In this document: positions 52,283 through 62,418 of the stretch, in pieces
How positions within the stretch are numbered: the first letter of the stretch is position 1
Layout of the letters: the number at the start of each line of letters is the position of its first letter
From: Macrolepiota albuminosa
Lineage: Eukaryota > Basidiomycota > Agaricomycetes > Agaricales > Agaricaceae
NCBI GenBank assembly: GCA_027475525.1
Contig: JAMWFC010000049.1
Span: forward strand, 3,952,947 to 4,016,946
DNA: 64,000 bases
Direction: 5' to 3'
Position numbers and translations under genes: made by a program
The notes under the pieces: generated by a model
Seen by the model: only the letters and a program-made list of their open reading frames with translations
Told to the model about the DNA's origin: nothing
Database searches by the model: none

Positions 52283-53438
52283 TGATACGTCTGCCTCACT
52301 CGAGGCAGACCCTAAAAAGCCACTAAGTCCCCAATATACCCGTAAGAACGCTGAAACCTGTAAGCGTGAGTCGAAAACTGTAGACTCGGGGAGGCTCACC
52401 AAAAAGACAAAACCCAAGCTATAGAAAACAAGTCCCAGTCAGCTAGCGGTAAACGGGAGGCAAGGCAGGCAACGATCAAGAGTTGATGAAACGGCAACTG
52501 CCGATGATGTGGCAGTGCTCGGCAGAAACAAGATCTCGGATCAAAACACCGAGATCCCGTTGAAGCCTTGACGTCACTCAGCAACTCAATGCACCAATTC
52601 CACACCCTCTTTGTCGACAGGCCCACGACTACACCACAACGACTACCACACGATGAAGCTCAGCACGTAACGCAACGATGCCCCGATCAACGGCAACAGC
52701 CAAGGCATGGCAGTGCTCCCCGGGCCATTTCCCGAGATCACTCCCATCAAACGATCACGGATCAATCACGATCAAAACTGACCGTGTCGTTCCCCCCACA
52801 TCCCATACTCCACTATCCATACTACTCCAATCCCACCGCCTGACCTACAAAACGACGACGAGACACGCCTAGGGAGAAGTAAGGGAGCAAGGAAAGGGGA
52901 TGGGAAGACAGGAAGGAAAAGGGGACAGAGTTTAGCTGACGAAGACAAACGGAAAACGTTTAGCCTCACTGCCAAGTGACAGCAAGCACAGCTGCCGGAG
53001 CCCAGACCTGGCAACACAACAACCCAAATACCCAGTAGCGGGTACAGGACAGAAAGCTGGTCAAAATGCACCAGTACGCCGTGGTCCGTGCATTGGAACG
53101 TAGGGTATAAAAGGAGGGTGGAAACAGGGGAGTCGGGCAAGCAATCAACTTGCCACGGCTCGGAGTCCCCAGGGAGCGGACGTCTTAGGCCAACGCGATT
53201 AGATTGACTTCGGGTTACTAGTATTAATACTATTTGTTCCCAAATTTCGAGTGTGAATACTATTTTACATTCAAATTAAAATCAATAAAAATTAAAGTTC
53301 TACTTTTACAAAGTGCGAGTGCGTGTAGCTAAGCCCCGAAACTTTGTGAATAGAAAAGTTGAAATTAGAGATTAAAAGTTCAGCTTGATTTCACTCAGGC
53401 TACTTTTACAATAAAAGTAAACTTATCATTTTGCATCA
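52283..53438 (+). mobile_element. Solo-LTR-like insertion, 1156 bp
   Basis: Inserted into copy B of the DIRS repeat. It starts TGATACGTCTGCCTCACTCG, ends CATTTTGCATCA (TGAT...ATCA inverted tips), and is flanked by TCAT on both sides (52279-52282 and 53439-53442), which occurs once in the uninterrupted copy. It has a TATAAAAGG box at 53106-53114 and no coding capacity. Size, tips, TATA box and short duplication fit a solo LTR of a Ty3/gypsy element left after LTR-LTR recombination; the AT-rich 3' third contains a polyadenylation-like sequence AATAAAA. Confidence 0.72.
53106..53114 (+). promoter_or_regulatory. TATA box within the solo LTR
   Basis: TATAAAAGG, 330 bp before the LTR end, suggesting the LTR is read on the plus strand. 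Confidence 0.5.
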
Positions 53439-53616
53439 TCATGAATAAACTAATCTATATACACGCATGCGATATGAGCATTGAGAGCGGCTCCGAAGGA
53501 CGCTACAATAGGGGTATGCGGCATCGACGAGTGAGAACCCAAAACAGAAAATGCCAAAATGAAGACGCCGCCCATTGACTGTAGAGAAAGTAAGGAAAAC
53601 GGAAGGACGATAACCC

Positions 53617-54963
53617 CTAAAAAGCGTCATTGGGAAATATGCCAGAGTTTTGCATAATAGGACGTAAAAACTCGAGATACAGAGGAGCCAACAGCTCAAA
53701 AGAGCGCCAATATCGCAAGAATGCATCTGATGACCACCTGCCAAGGACCTTAACAATGTCAGGAGGGACACCGGCCAAAAGCAAATGTGTAGTGCCCCCA
53801 ATCCGTAAACAGTGTCCGGAAATGAGAGGGAAATTTCGATCACAAAAAACCATATTGAGGCGATTTAGAAATTTCTGTTCCGTCAAATGGACCCGAGTGC
53901 CATTCTTTGAGATGTAGGTAGTGAGCAAGTCATGCTCTGTAAAATAATTCAATGCTCTATGCGAGTTGAGAGCGTAGATAGGGTCCAGAAGAGCTTGCTT
54001 AGAGAGCATAACATCCTCTCCTTTCCTTCCTCCCATTTTTGTATTTGGCAAATGGAGAACTCTCGAACCCCTCCATGAACTAGGGGCACGTAAATCGGAC
54101 CATTTTGGAAACAACGTTGGATCGGAACCACTCTCTCGTGTGGGAATGAACTCCCCGAGCCGAATTTGTGCCCAGAAACAAGCAACAGCACAGAAGTATA
54201 TGCAGACGTCCATAGGCGATGTCCAGTTGATCGAGGATTCCAGTGCTAATAACATATCGAGAGTAGCAGGCGGTTGAGGAGGCTTCATAGATGACGAAGG
54301 TCTCTGGTTTTTGACGCCTTTGATGACATATTTCAGTTGCACTCCTCCCAGGTAAGGTGCCCCGTTTTGAATATGCCATGCCTTTATGGTAGCGCATTTG
54401 GCGGCAACAGTATCCCCTGCAACTTTTCCTGCAAACGAAGAAGCGAAATCGCACAGAATCGATTCAGGAATAGGAAGGAGTGTTGAAACTGGGCGAGATG
54501 AACAATAATTGAGGAATTGGCGAATCGAAGATGCGTATCTCTTTGATGTAGATAATTTCCAGGCCTTGCTAATTGTACCTCTTACTGATTTAAAAGGTGT
54601 CGAATATGGCTTATGCGTATGAATCGTAACGAGTTCAGCATTTCGAAGTTTGTTTGAAGGCCTGTGAGGAGTGCTAGAAGCCTGGTGGATGGTGCTACTA
54701 AGTATGGCAGGGATAGGCCTGCCCTGCAAATCGAAATAGCTGCAATCGGAACGGAAAACTGAATTGCAAGAGCTGATATAGGAACGAGAAGCTGGAGGGG
54801 AATCAACAACTGATGGGATATAGAGACTGCCGTTAGGTGGAGGCAAGGCATGATCCGCAAATAGTTTGGACACAAACTCGGACGCTAAGTCGTTCATGTA
54901 AGGTTGGAATGAGGACAATAACCAAGGATTGGAATACAAATAAACAAATTTATTGGCTGACAT
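53617..54963 (-). CDS. DIRS tyrosine recombinase
   Basis: Integrates DIRS cDNA circles. About 448 residues from the ATG at 54963. N-terminal SAM-like core-binding part: ISKAWKLSTSKRYASSIRQF, LNYCSSRPVSTLLP and DFASSFAGKVAGDTVAAKCA. Catalytic part: first Arg in WAQIRLGEFIPT, Lys in TKMGGRKGEDVML, HxxR in GHCLRIGGTTHLLLAGVPP, Trp and the Tyr nucleophile in VLGRWSSDAFLRYWRS. All five catalytic positions are kept and no stop occurs. The copia insertion duplicated CATTT, which holds this start codon (AAATG on the minus strand), so the ORF remains whole but is cut off from the RT region and its promoter. Confidence 0.9.
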   Translation of the reverse strand: MSANKFVYLYSNPWLLSSFQPYMNDLASEFVSKLFADHALPPPNGSLYIPSVVDSPPASRSYISSCNSVFRSDCSYFDLQGRPIPAILSSTIHQASSTPHRPSNKLRNAELVTIHTHKPYSTPFKSVRGTISKAWKLSTSKRYASSIRQFLNYCSSRPVSTLLPIPESILCDFASSFAGKVAGDTVAAKCATIKAWHIQNGAPYLGGVQLKYVIKGVKNQRPSSSMKPPQPPATLDMLLALESSINWTSPMDVCIYFCAVACFWAQIRLGEFIPTRESGSDPTLFPKWSDLRAPSSWRGSRVLHLPNTKMGGRKGEDVMLSKQALLDPIYALNSHRALNYFTEHDLLTTYISKNGTRVHLTEQKFLNRLNMVFCDRNFPLISGHCLRIGGTTHLLLAGVPPDIVKVLGRWSSDAFLRYWRSFELLAPLYLEFLRPIMQNSGIFPNDAF

Positions 54964-54965
54964 TT

Positions 54966-55283
54966 TGTTGAAGAACATGACGCATAGCATGATACATCAT
55001 TTATGACATCATTATTATCTCACTTATATGTATGTTTTTCTTTTACTTCATCATGATTCATTTATTATGAAAGTATGACATATTCATATTCACAATTATA
55101 AATATTCGGTTGCACCTTGGAGTCAAACTATCTCTTGATACTTGACTCCAGGTGCGTCTTTTACTTTACTACATTCTAAACTTATACTTATAAACCATCT
55201 CTTGATACTTGACTCCAGCTTGTTATTACATTGTCTACTGTACACGAATATAAATATCACCGTTGCGCTATAATGCTGTGTCA
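54966..55283 (+). repeat. 5' LTR of copia element 2
   Basis: 318 bp. Contains CATCTCTTGATACTTGACTC-type units repeated twice (near 55130 and 55196) and a TATAAATATTCGG box near 55098. Confidence 0.95.
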
Positions 55284-55295
55284 GGTTATGGGCCC
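55284..55295 (+). other. Primer-binding site overlapping the gag start codon
   Basis: GGTTATGGGCCC directly after the 5' LTR, the same primer type as copia element 1 and identical in its core to Drosophila copia. The probable gag ATG (55288-55290) lies inside it. Confidence 0.75.
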
Positions 55296-58200
55296 CGCCG
55301 TCGCAAATGAGACCAGCACTTCCAAAACGTTACAGTTTCCGAAATTTAATGGTACTAATTACCATACCTGGTCCGATAATATGAAGTCAGCTTTGCAGGC
55401 TAAAGCCTTATGGGGTGTCGTATCTGGGAGAGAGCCTCGTCCTCCGAAACCACCTACCGAGTATGCTGACCTCATGACTACTACATGCCCTACCGGTGAT
55501 CAGCCTCCTCAAGTTGTTTATAAAGAGGGATCAGACTTGATGAAGGCGTTGCAGGCCAAAGAATTTTTGACTTGGCAGACTGCTCATGACAAGTATGAGC
55601 ATTGGCTCAACAAAGACGACTCGGCCATGGGATTAATTTGTAACGCAATCGAATATACCTAGCGCGAGACTATAGTCGATCTTGACACTTCCCAAAAGAT
55701 TTGGGAACATATGAAAAAGAATTACGTTGACCAGCAAAGTGGTATCAATATCCACTATTATTATCAGCAATTATATGCGAAAAAATGAGACGGTAACTCA
55801 CCCTTGGCTGATCACCTTGGGTTCTACATGAGTATTTGTCGCCGTTTTATAGAAGCTGGTCATGATGTCGATGACTATACTATTCTTAACGCCATGTTGT
55901 TCTTGCTGCCCCGAACTCCAACTTGGGAGGTCGTCAAACAAAATCTATTATCACGCAGTACTTCTCTTACCCTTGAGACCGTGACCACGGAATTGTTGTC
56001 CGTGCATGACAGAATAACCCTCGAGTCCAATTCCACGAATAAAACGTTGGTGTTTCTATCCACTAGGAACAATAATTCGAGTGGGAGCAAGGGGAAGTTT
56101 AATCAAAAAAGAATGCCTAGAATTAAGCGCCAGCCAAAACCCGATGACGTCTGCCACAATTGTGGAGAAAAAGGACACTGGAGTCCAAGATGTCCGAAGC
56201 CTAGGATGCCCAGGAGCTCCGGAAGCACAAATATATCTGTGTCTACACTCGAGCCTGGAGCACGGGAGGTCGGAAAAGTACTCATGGCCACATATGATGG
56301 TATGCCCACCAGATTGCTCCTCGACAGCGCAGCATCATGCCATATGGTGGCTGATTTGGGCTATTATATCAGCTATCAAGGAATTGAGAATCAATACATA
56401 TCTGTAGGTGGGATGAATGCATTACCTGTTACCGGCAAAGGAACTATTTCATTCCGAACGTACCTTCCATCAGGAACCAATGACGTCCAACTGCATGACG
56501 TATTACACATTCCTACCCTCGGAGCCAATCTCATAAGCCTCAGATTGTTGCAAAGAGCTGGCGCCACCATTAAAGGACTCACCTATGGCATTAGTCTGTT
56601 ATGGGATAATCAAGAATTTATGCATGCGAACCTTATAGGATCCCACGGCACACTCTATTGTATTGAAATTATGACAATGGGGGTAACCGACAATCATTTT
56701 GCTTTTATCGCAAGTGAATCCACGATGCGCTTGTGGCATCGACGACTAGGTCACATCAGTCCTCGCGCTATCAAACGTATGATAGATCAACAGCTCGTTA
56801 TGGGAATAAAAATAAAATTACCACAGGAGTTTGACAGGCTTTGCAGTGGTTGTGCGGAGGGAAAGTCCTCTAGACCTCCTTTGCCCGATGCAAGCGAGAC
56901 TAAATACGAATTAAATGAACTACTTGTTATGGACCTAACGGGACCGATGAGTGTACCTACCTGGGATGGTAATCGATACACCATGGTCATGATCAAGGCT
57001 AGCAAGCGTTTTCCATCTGGCAGACTCTTAAAGGGAAAAGAAGAAGTAAATGATGCAGTTCGGGAAACGACAGCATTATACAAACGTAGTGGCGGCAAGT
57101 TCGTGAAAATCATACAAACGGATAATGGAAATGAGTTTGTGAATGCAACTGTGCGAAAGTTCTGCGCGTTAAATAGTATTCGGCATCAAACTACGAATCC
57201 GTATCGACCCCAGCAAAATGGGATAGCCGAACGTGCCATTGCCGTCATAATGGAAATGGTCAGGTCAATGTTACATAGTGCCAAGATGGACTTATGCTAT
57301 TGGGGTGAAGCGTTTATGTACGCAGTATACATTCGATCCATCACGCCAACTTCCGCTTTACAAGGGAAAATTCCCTTCACCGAATGGTATGGTCAAAAAC
57401 CTGATCTGGCGCACCTTCGAATCTTCAGATCATTAGGATGGGCACATGTCCCAAAAGAGGTACGTCAAGGAAAACTGGAATCCCGTGCTGTACGTGTTCA
57501 CATGCTTGGATGGTGGGCGGATGAAACAAAGGGATATAGGCTTGAGGATTTGGAGAACGGAAAGCTTATCACTTCTAGGGATGTCGAGTTCTACGAGGAC
57601 GATACTCCAAGCGAACTAGCTCGATTGGATCTCGGATTGACTCAGTCCACTACGGAAGAAATTAACAAATTTGTTAATACAGCCACGTATCCTGAGTTTG
57701 AAGAAACAAGACAAGTCTCTATACGTAACCCTTCTTCCAAATCCGAGGTTGAATCACAACTAATGGATTCACAACAATCGGATGACGAGTCAGTAAATAT
57801 GCAAGTGGAGGATCTAAGGTATCCCTCACCTGTACCCCATTCCACTGCTGCTCGTACCTTGACACCCTCGAATCCGCCTCCAGCGCCTTGTAAAAGTGCA
57901 AAATGGAAAGATTTGCCTCAGCGTGATCCTTCCAAGCGATTGAAGCGACTTCCCATGAGATACCAACAGGACGACGATGATAATGAATCCAATAATCATG
58001 TGGCCCACATTGCCGTATCCAGACCTAGTGTCAAAAGCGCCCTGTCATCTAACGAAGCCAGCGAATGGCAAGAAGCAATCACCAAGGAATACGACCAGCT
58101 TATCAAAAGGGGCGTATTTATCGAGGTGGAAGAGTTACCTGCTGGAAAAAGAGCTGTGGGAAGTAAAGTCGTGTTAAAAGAGAAGTTAGATGAAAACGGA

Positions 58201-59628
58201 AATCATGCTAAATATAAAGCACGCATCATAGCCCAGGGATTCTCTCAAATCTACGGCATCAACTACGATGAAACATTTTCCTCAGTTGCCAAGTTCACGA
58301 CACTTTGTGTATTCCTTATGATGGCGGCGACATTGGACTTTGAGATCCATCAAATCGATGTGATCGGGGCGTACCTGGAGGGAAAGCTCGATGAGGACAT
58401 ATATATGAAAGCACCTGAAGGGATAGGGAAATCACCGTACTGGAAACTTATCAAGGCCATCTATGGGTTAAAGCAAGCGGGTAGGAAGTGGAAAGAAAAA
58501 TTGCACGAAGTCTTGATAAGTCTCAGCTTCTCATCTTCACACACTGATGATTGCCTATATATCCTTCACGAAAATAACAAAATCGTCCTCTTAGTCGTGG
58601 TATACATGGATGATATGATAATTGCGGGTCGAGATCTTACTTGAATTGTCTCCTTCAAGAAGGACTTAGACAAACGTTTTGAGATTACCAATCTGGGCGA
58701 AATCCACTATGTTTTAGGCCTTCAAATCAAGCGAAACCGTGCTGACCATACTATCTACCTAAATCAATCGCTTTACCTTGAATCTATACTCGAGCGATTC
58801 GGTATGACAACGTGTCATCCAGTATCGACTCCTTTGACCACCAACCATAACTTGTCTCTCGCTCAGAGTCCTAACACTGATCTCAAACGTGAAAACTATA
58901 AACAATTTGCCAACGGAATCAATTATTTATCCTTGATCGGTTCTTTACTATACGCCACTCAAACTCGACCCGACATACAATTCGCAGTCAACTTACTAGC
59001 CCGTTTCTCCAATAACCCAGGCATCCCTCATCTTGCTGCGCGTAAACAAGTCCTGCGATATTTGAAGGGTACTCAAGGGTATTGCCTGAAATTAGGAGGA
59101 TGGTCAAACAATGAAATACGTTTGGTAGGATGGAGTGACGCAAACTGGGCTCAGGACAGTCACGATCGTCGTTCTATCAGCGGTTGGTGCTTCGACATGA
59201 ATGGAAGCATAATCTCATGGTCCTCGAAGAAGCAGTCAGTGGCCGCTACGTCCACAGTGGAAGCTGAATACATAGCTTCATCAAATGCTACACGAGAGGC
59301 TATTTGGTTACGGAATCTACTTAAAGACCTGGATTTTCCCCAAGTCGAAGCAACCATCATCCATACGGACAGTACCAGCAGTATCGCTCTTTCGAAAAAT
59401 CCTGTGGGACACTCCTGAGCCAAACATATCGATATTCGTTATCATTTTATACGAGAGCACATTTTTCAAAACAATATTCGTTTAGAACACATATCCACTC
59501 ACGAAATGATTGCCGACACCCTGACCAAAGCATTACCTCGTGAAACCTTTGAGAAATATCGAGCTAAAATGGGAGTCATCGCACCTGTGCTAGCGTCAAG
59601 TGGGAGTGTTGAAGAACATGACACATAG
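55288..59628 (+). pseudogene. Ty1/copia gag-pol with four nonsense codons
   Basis: One frame from ATG 55288 to TAG 59626. Gag: LQFPKFNGTNYHTWSDNMK; knuckle CHNCGEKGHWSPRC (near residue 288); protease LLLDSAASCHMV (DSA instead of DSG/DTG); integrase LWHRRLGHISPRA, CSGCAEGKSS, D in LVMDLTGPM, D in QTDNGNEF, E in NGIAERAI; RT KARIIAQGFSQ, QIDVIGAYLEG, AIYGLKQAGR, VYMDDMIIAG; RNase H WSDANWAQD, STVEAEYIA, IHTDSTSSIAL, AKHIDIRYHFIREH. Stops: TAG 55660 (fits CAG), TGA 55786, TGA 58642 and TGA 59416 (GHS-stop-AKHID, fits CGA). No indels. Thus point nonsense changes alone killed it. Gag precedes pol in the same frame. Confidence 0.93.
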
Positions 59629-59924
59629 CATGATACGTCATTTATGACATCATTATTATCTCACTTATACGTATGTTTTTCTTTTACTTCATCATGATTC
59701 ATTTATTATAAAAGTATGACATATTCATATTCACAATTATAAATATTCGGTCGCACCTTGGAGTCAAACTATCTCTTGATACTTGACTCCAGGTGCGTCT
59801 TTTACTTTACTACATTCTAAACTTATACTTATAAACCATCTCTTGATACTTGACTCCAGCTTGTTATTACATTGTCTACTGTACACAAATATAAATATCA
59901 CTGTTGCGCTATAATGCTGCGTCA
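59607..59924 (+). repeat. 3' LTR of copia element 2
   Basis: 318 bp, eight transitions from the 5' LTR, seven at CpG. Preceded by the purine-rich AAGTGGGAG (59598-59606), a likely polypurine tract. Confidence 0.95.
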
Positions 59925-59983
59925 CATTTTCCAATAGACCCTATTAAGTGTGAAGGTATTATTAGAAGGTATTATTAGGAGTA

Positions 59984-62104
59984 TTATTTAGGAGGAGGTA
60001 GAGAATCGAAAGGGACACTACGAGACACAAGCCCTGACAGGTATGCAGGAATGGCCAGAGGGAAAGGGTACAATAAACGACGAGAAGGGAATAAACCTCG
60101 AGAAGGAGCATCGGCCAAATTTTGTTCAGAAGGGATCCATTCAACCGTTACCCATATTGAATGAGTCTGGAAGTTTGAAACAATATGGCGTAAGATGAAG
60201 TTTGAAGCAGAGTTCCTCGAACGGCCTGCAGCCAAAGCACCAACGCATCCCGAGTTATCTGACTCAAGAATGATATGACAATCCTTGTAGCCGGCTGAAA
60301 TGAATGTGCGGACCGCCAAGTCAATAGCAACCATCTCCGCCCAACCAATGTCTCTTTCAGAATTTTTCCATCCCAGGCCAGCCATTTCCCGTTCAAGACA
60401 AATCTGATTTCCCATGAGGTTGATGCATCAACGTGAACTGTCAATTCTAGTGGTTCAGGAGGGCGTACAATGCACAAAGCACAATTGGACAAAGAGAGAC
60501 GTTCTTGCCACCAATTTATATTTTCCATCACAGCAGGGGTAATCCTGTGTTTGTTCCAGGAATGTGCATCTGCAGGAAAACCCGATCGGAAATGATACAA
60601 AGCAGGGAGATGAGAGCGACCCTCCAGAACAACCAATGTAACATGATTGAGAGTGCCAATCAGTGATTCAACCTCTTATACCGATACGAAGTCACCCAAC
60701 TTCCAAGGAGAAAGCTTGGTCAAGTACTTGTTGTGTTTACAATCCGGTAGAGACACTATTTTATCTGCCAAAGACCACTCGAAACTGATATAAGTGAATT
60801 TCTCAGCAAATGGTAAGAATTTTCTGGGAGCCCAAGGCCACCCTAGGTTTGCTGCAATATCCCAAATCAACTCCTCGGAATAGTTATAAAATAGTGTGGA
60901 ATCCTCTCGATGATGTGGATATCGGAAAAAAATGAAGTTATCCACTCATTTTAGAACAGCTTCTACCCCTTTCGCCCTGTATATGTGAACCATTGCATCT
61001 GCTACCCAGCCAAAAATACCAGGGGCAGGAGAAATACCAAAATTCAGTCTATGGTCGAAGACTACTTTATTGTCGATCAAAAGTGCCGTGAATAAACGGT
61101 CCTCTGGGCATGTAGGTATAATTTGAAATGCTGATTCAACATCAAAAACTGCAACCTGCATATGAAGAGGAGCATCTGCCACAAGGAGCCAACAGGCAGA
61201 AAAGGAGCCCCATTCACACTGGAAACGCTTAGCATCGATGACAGAGTTGATAGATTGAATAGACGGATTGTTTCGAGGATAAGAATGATCTACGGTGATG
61301 CGCAATTTGCCTCTGGAACTCTTGATAACATTAAGCAGAGCTGTGCAATAGTGACCAAATAAGCTATGAATAAGAGAGGGGGGATATCCTGGAGAAACAC
61401 GGCCCAATGAACACTCCTTTGCATATTTATCTATAACGAATTTATGATGTTCGGAAGAACAATAGTGATTAGGGGGAGAAAAGGTCTCGCTTAAGGTAAA
61501 TGCTTCCAAGCCTAATGAAAAACCAAATTGTAAACCGTGAAGAACATGGGAAAATTGATCAGCTGCTCCAATCTCGTTAAGCACCTTCACCCAATTAGGA
61601 ACATTTAGGGGTGTCGTGACAGGAAAATATTGGTCAAGCAGCGCAGTTCTGCACGTTGTGCTGTCCGTCCCTGCAGAGGGAGCAAGCATGCCTATGCGTG
61701 CAGTTAGAGGTGAAACAGGCCTGGGGTCCATTGAAAGCATAACAGAAGGACACTCCACTGGCATCAGACCATCAACCATTGACATGTCAGAGAATCTTGC
61801 CCTGCTTGGTGCAACTGGCAAAACAATGGTCATCCCCACCGCAGACCATACACTTGATTGGTTTTCCCTCTGTGTCATGGGAATGACTATCAAAGGGGGT
61901 GCGGCGGAAGCCTCGACCACAGCATGAGAAGGAACCTGGGGCACGACCTGATGGCGCTTCTGTGGACGTGCAGGAAGAGTCTGAAGAGGAGCAAAAGGAC
62001 TGTCCATCCCATGAAGAAGAAGCTGAACTAGGAGTTGAAACACCATCACCAAACAAAAGGTCAGACGGTTGATTTAAGGAACGACAAATGTTGTCTGTCA
62101 TCAC
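59984..62104 (-). pseudogene. DIRS zinc knuckle, reverse transcriptase and RNase H, broken
   Basis: A CCHC knuckle CMVCGGDDHCFASC at ~61835-61795 is followed by a frameshift into the RT frame (ARFSDMSMVDGLMPVECPS). RT: SSRGKLRITVDHSYPRNNPS, QVAVFDVESAFQIIPTCPED (motif A), FGISPAPGIFG, then AVLK-stop-VDNFIFFR: the TGA at 60946 fits TGG, and motif C VDD reads VDN. A TAA at 60676 precedes ESLIGTLNHVTLVV. RNase H: LELTVHVDASTSW, then a 1-nt shift near 60380, NSERDIGWAEMVAID, LESDNSGCVGAL and QNLADAPSRGLF. So at least two stops, two frameshifts and a changed catalytic Asp. Confidence 0.88.
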
Positions 62105-62418
62105 ATAAGGCAGGTCAGTATGTGCTTCTTGATGGCACTTTAGGTAGGTTATTTTACTGGACAGGAAAGGTCCTAAACAACACCACCCATTGGCAGGTCA
62201 TGCGTCTTATTCTAAAAATAGAACCTCCCAGATTTCCGATTTACCGTCCAACCATACTTTCCGACCTCTTCCATCCACTTCGTACCTCTACACCTCTACA
62301 CCTCGCAGATCTTGCGTACCTCTACACCTCTTCACCTCGCAGATCCTGTATTAGCTAGCCAATTCCAATGTAATCTCCAACTTTCTTTTGGCTTTCCTCT
62401 GACTTTCCTCCTGCAACA
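62105..62418. other. Spacer with a 36-bp tandem duplication, before the KDZ gene
   Basis: 62283-62348 holds two imperfect ~35-bp units (CGTACCTCTACACCTCTACA, CCTCGCAGAT). No gene. Either element's end could lie here. Confidence 0.6.

Larger units (their letters stand above)
52229..53542 (+). repeat. DIRS-associated direct repeat, copy B, split by a solo-LTR-like insertion
   Basis: 52229-52282 continues at 53439 (ATATCAT then GAATAAACTAATC), as shown by the uninterrupted copy A. It retains the segment CGATATGAGCATTGAGAGCG missing from copy A. Confidence 0.85.
54966..59924 (+). mobile_element. Ty1/copia retrotransposon 2, full length, decayed, nested in the DIRS element
   Basis: 4959 bp, LTRs of 318 bp at 54966-55283 and 59607-59924 (TGTTGAAG...GTCA), 5-bp target duplication CATTT (54961-54965, 59925-59929). 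The LTRs differ at eight positions, all transitions, about 2.5 percent. Interior has a half-tRNA primer site and a gag-pol frame with four in-frame stops and no frameshift. It is older than copia element 1 and of a different family. Confidence 0.96.
51857..62104 (-). mobile_element. DIRS-type (tyrosine recombinase) retrotransposon with two nested insertions
   Basis: On the minus strand a zinc-knuckle/RT/RNase H region (62104-59984) is followed by a tyrosine recombinase ORF (54963-53617), the order of DIRS-group elements, which lack DDE integrase. A copia element (54966-59924) splits it, and a 1156-bp solo-LTR-like piece (52283-53438) sits in its 3' repeats. Removing both leaves about 4.1 kb, an ordinary size. 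Direct repeats at the 3' side (51857-51968 against 52229-52282 plus 53439-53542) may be part of its split repeats. The matching 5' repeat was not found, so the right limit is uncertain. Confidence 0.82.

Noticed and set aside
55231..55287. Upstream start of the copia 2 gag ORF inside the LTR
   Set aside because: The ATG at 55231 lies within the 5' LTR; 55288 gives the natural start of gag.
61800..62052. N-terminal part of the 368-codon DIRS RT ORF
   Set aside because: In this stretch the real frame is the overlapping one with the CCHC knuckle; the RT frame becomes genuine only after about 61790.
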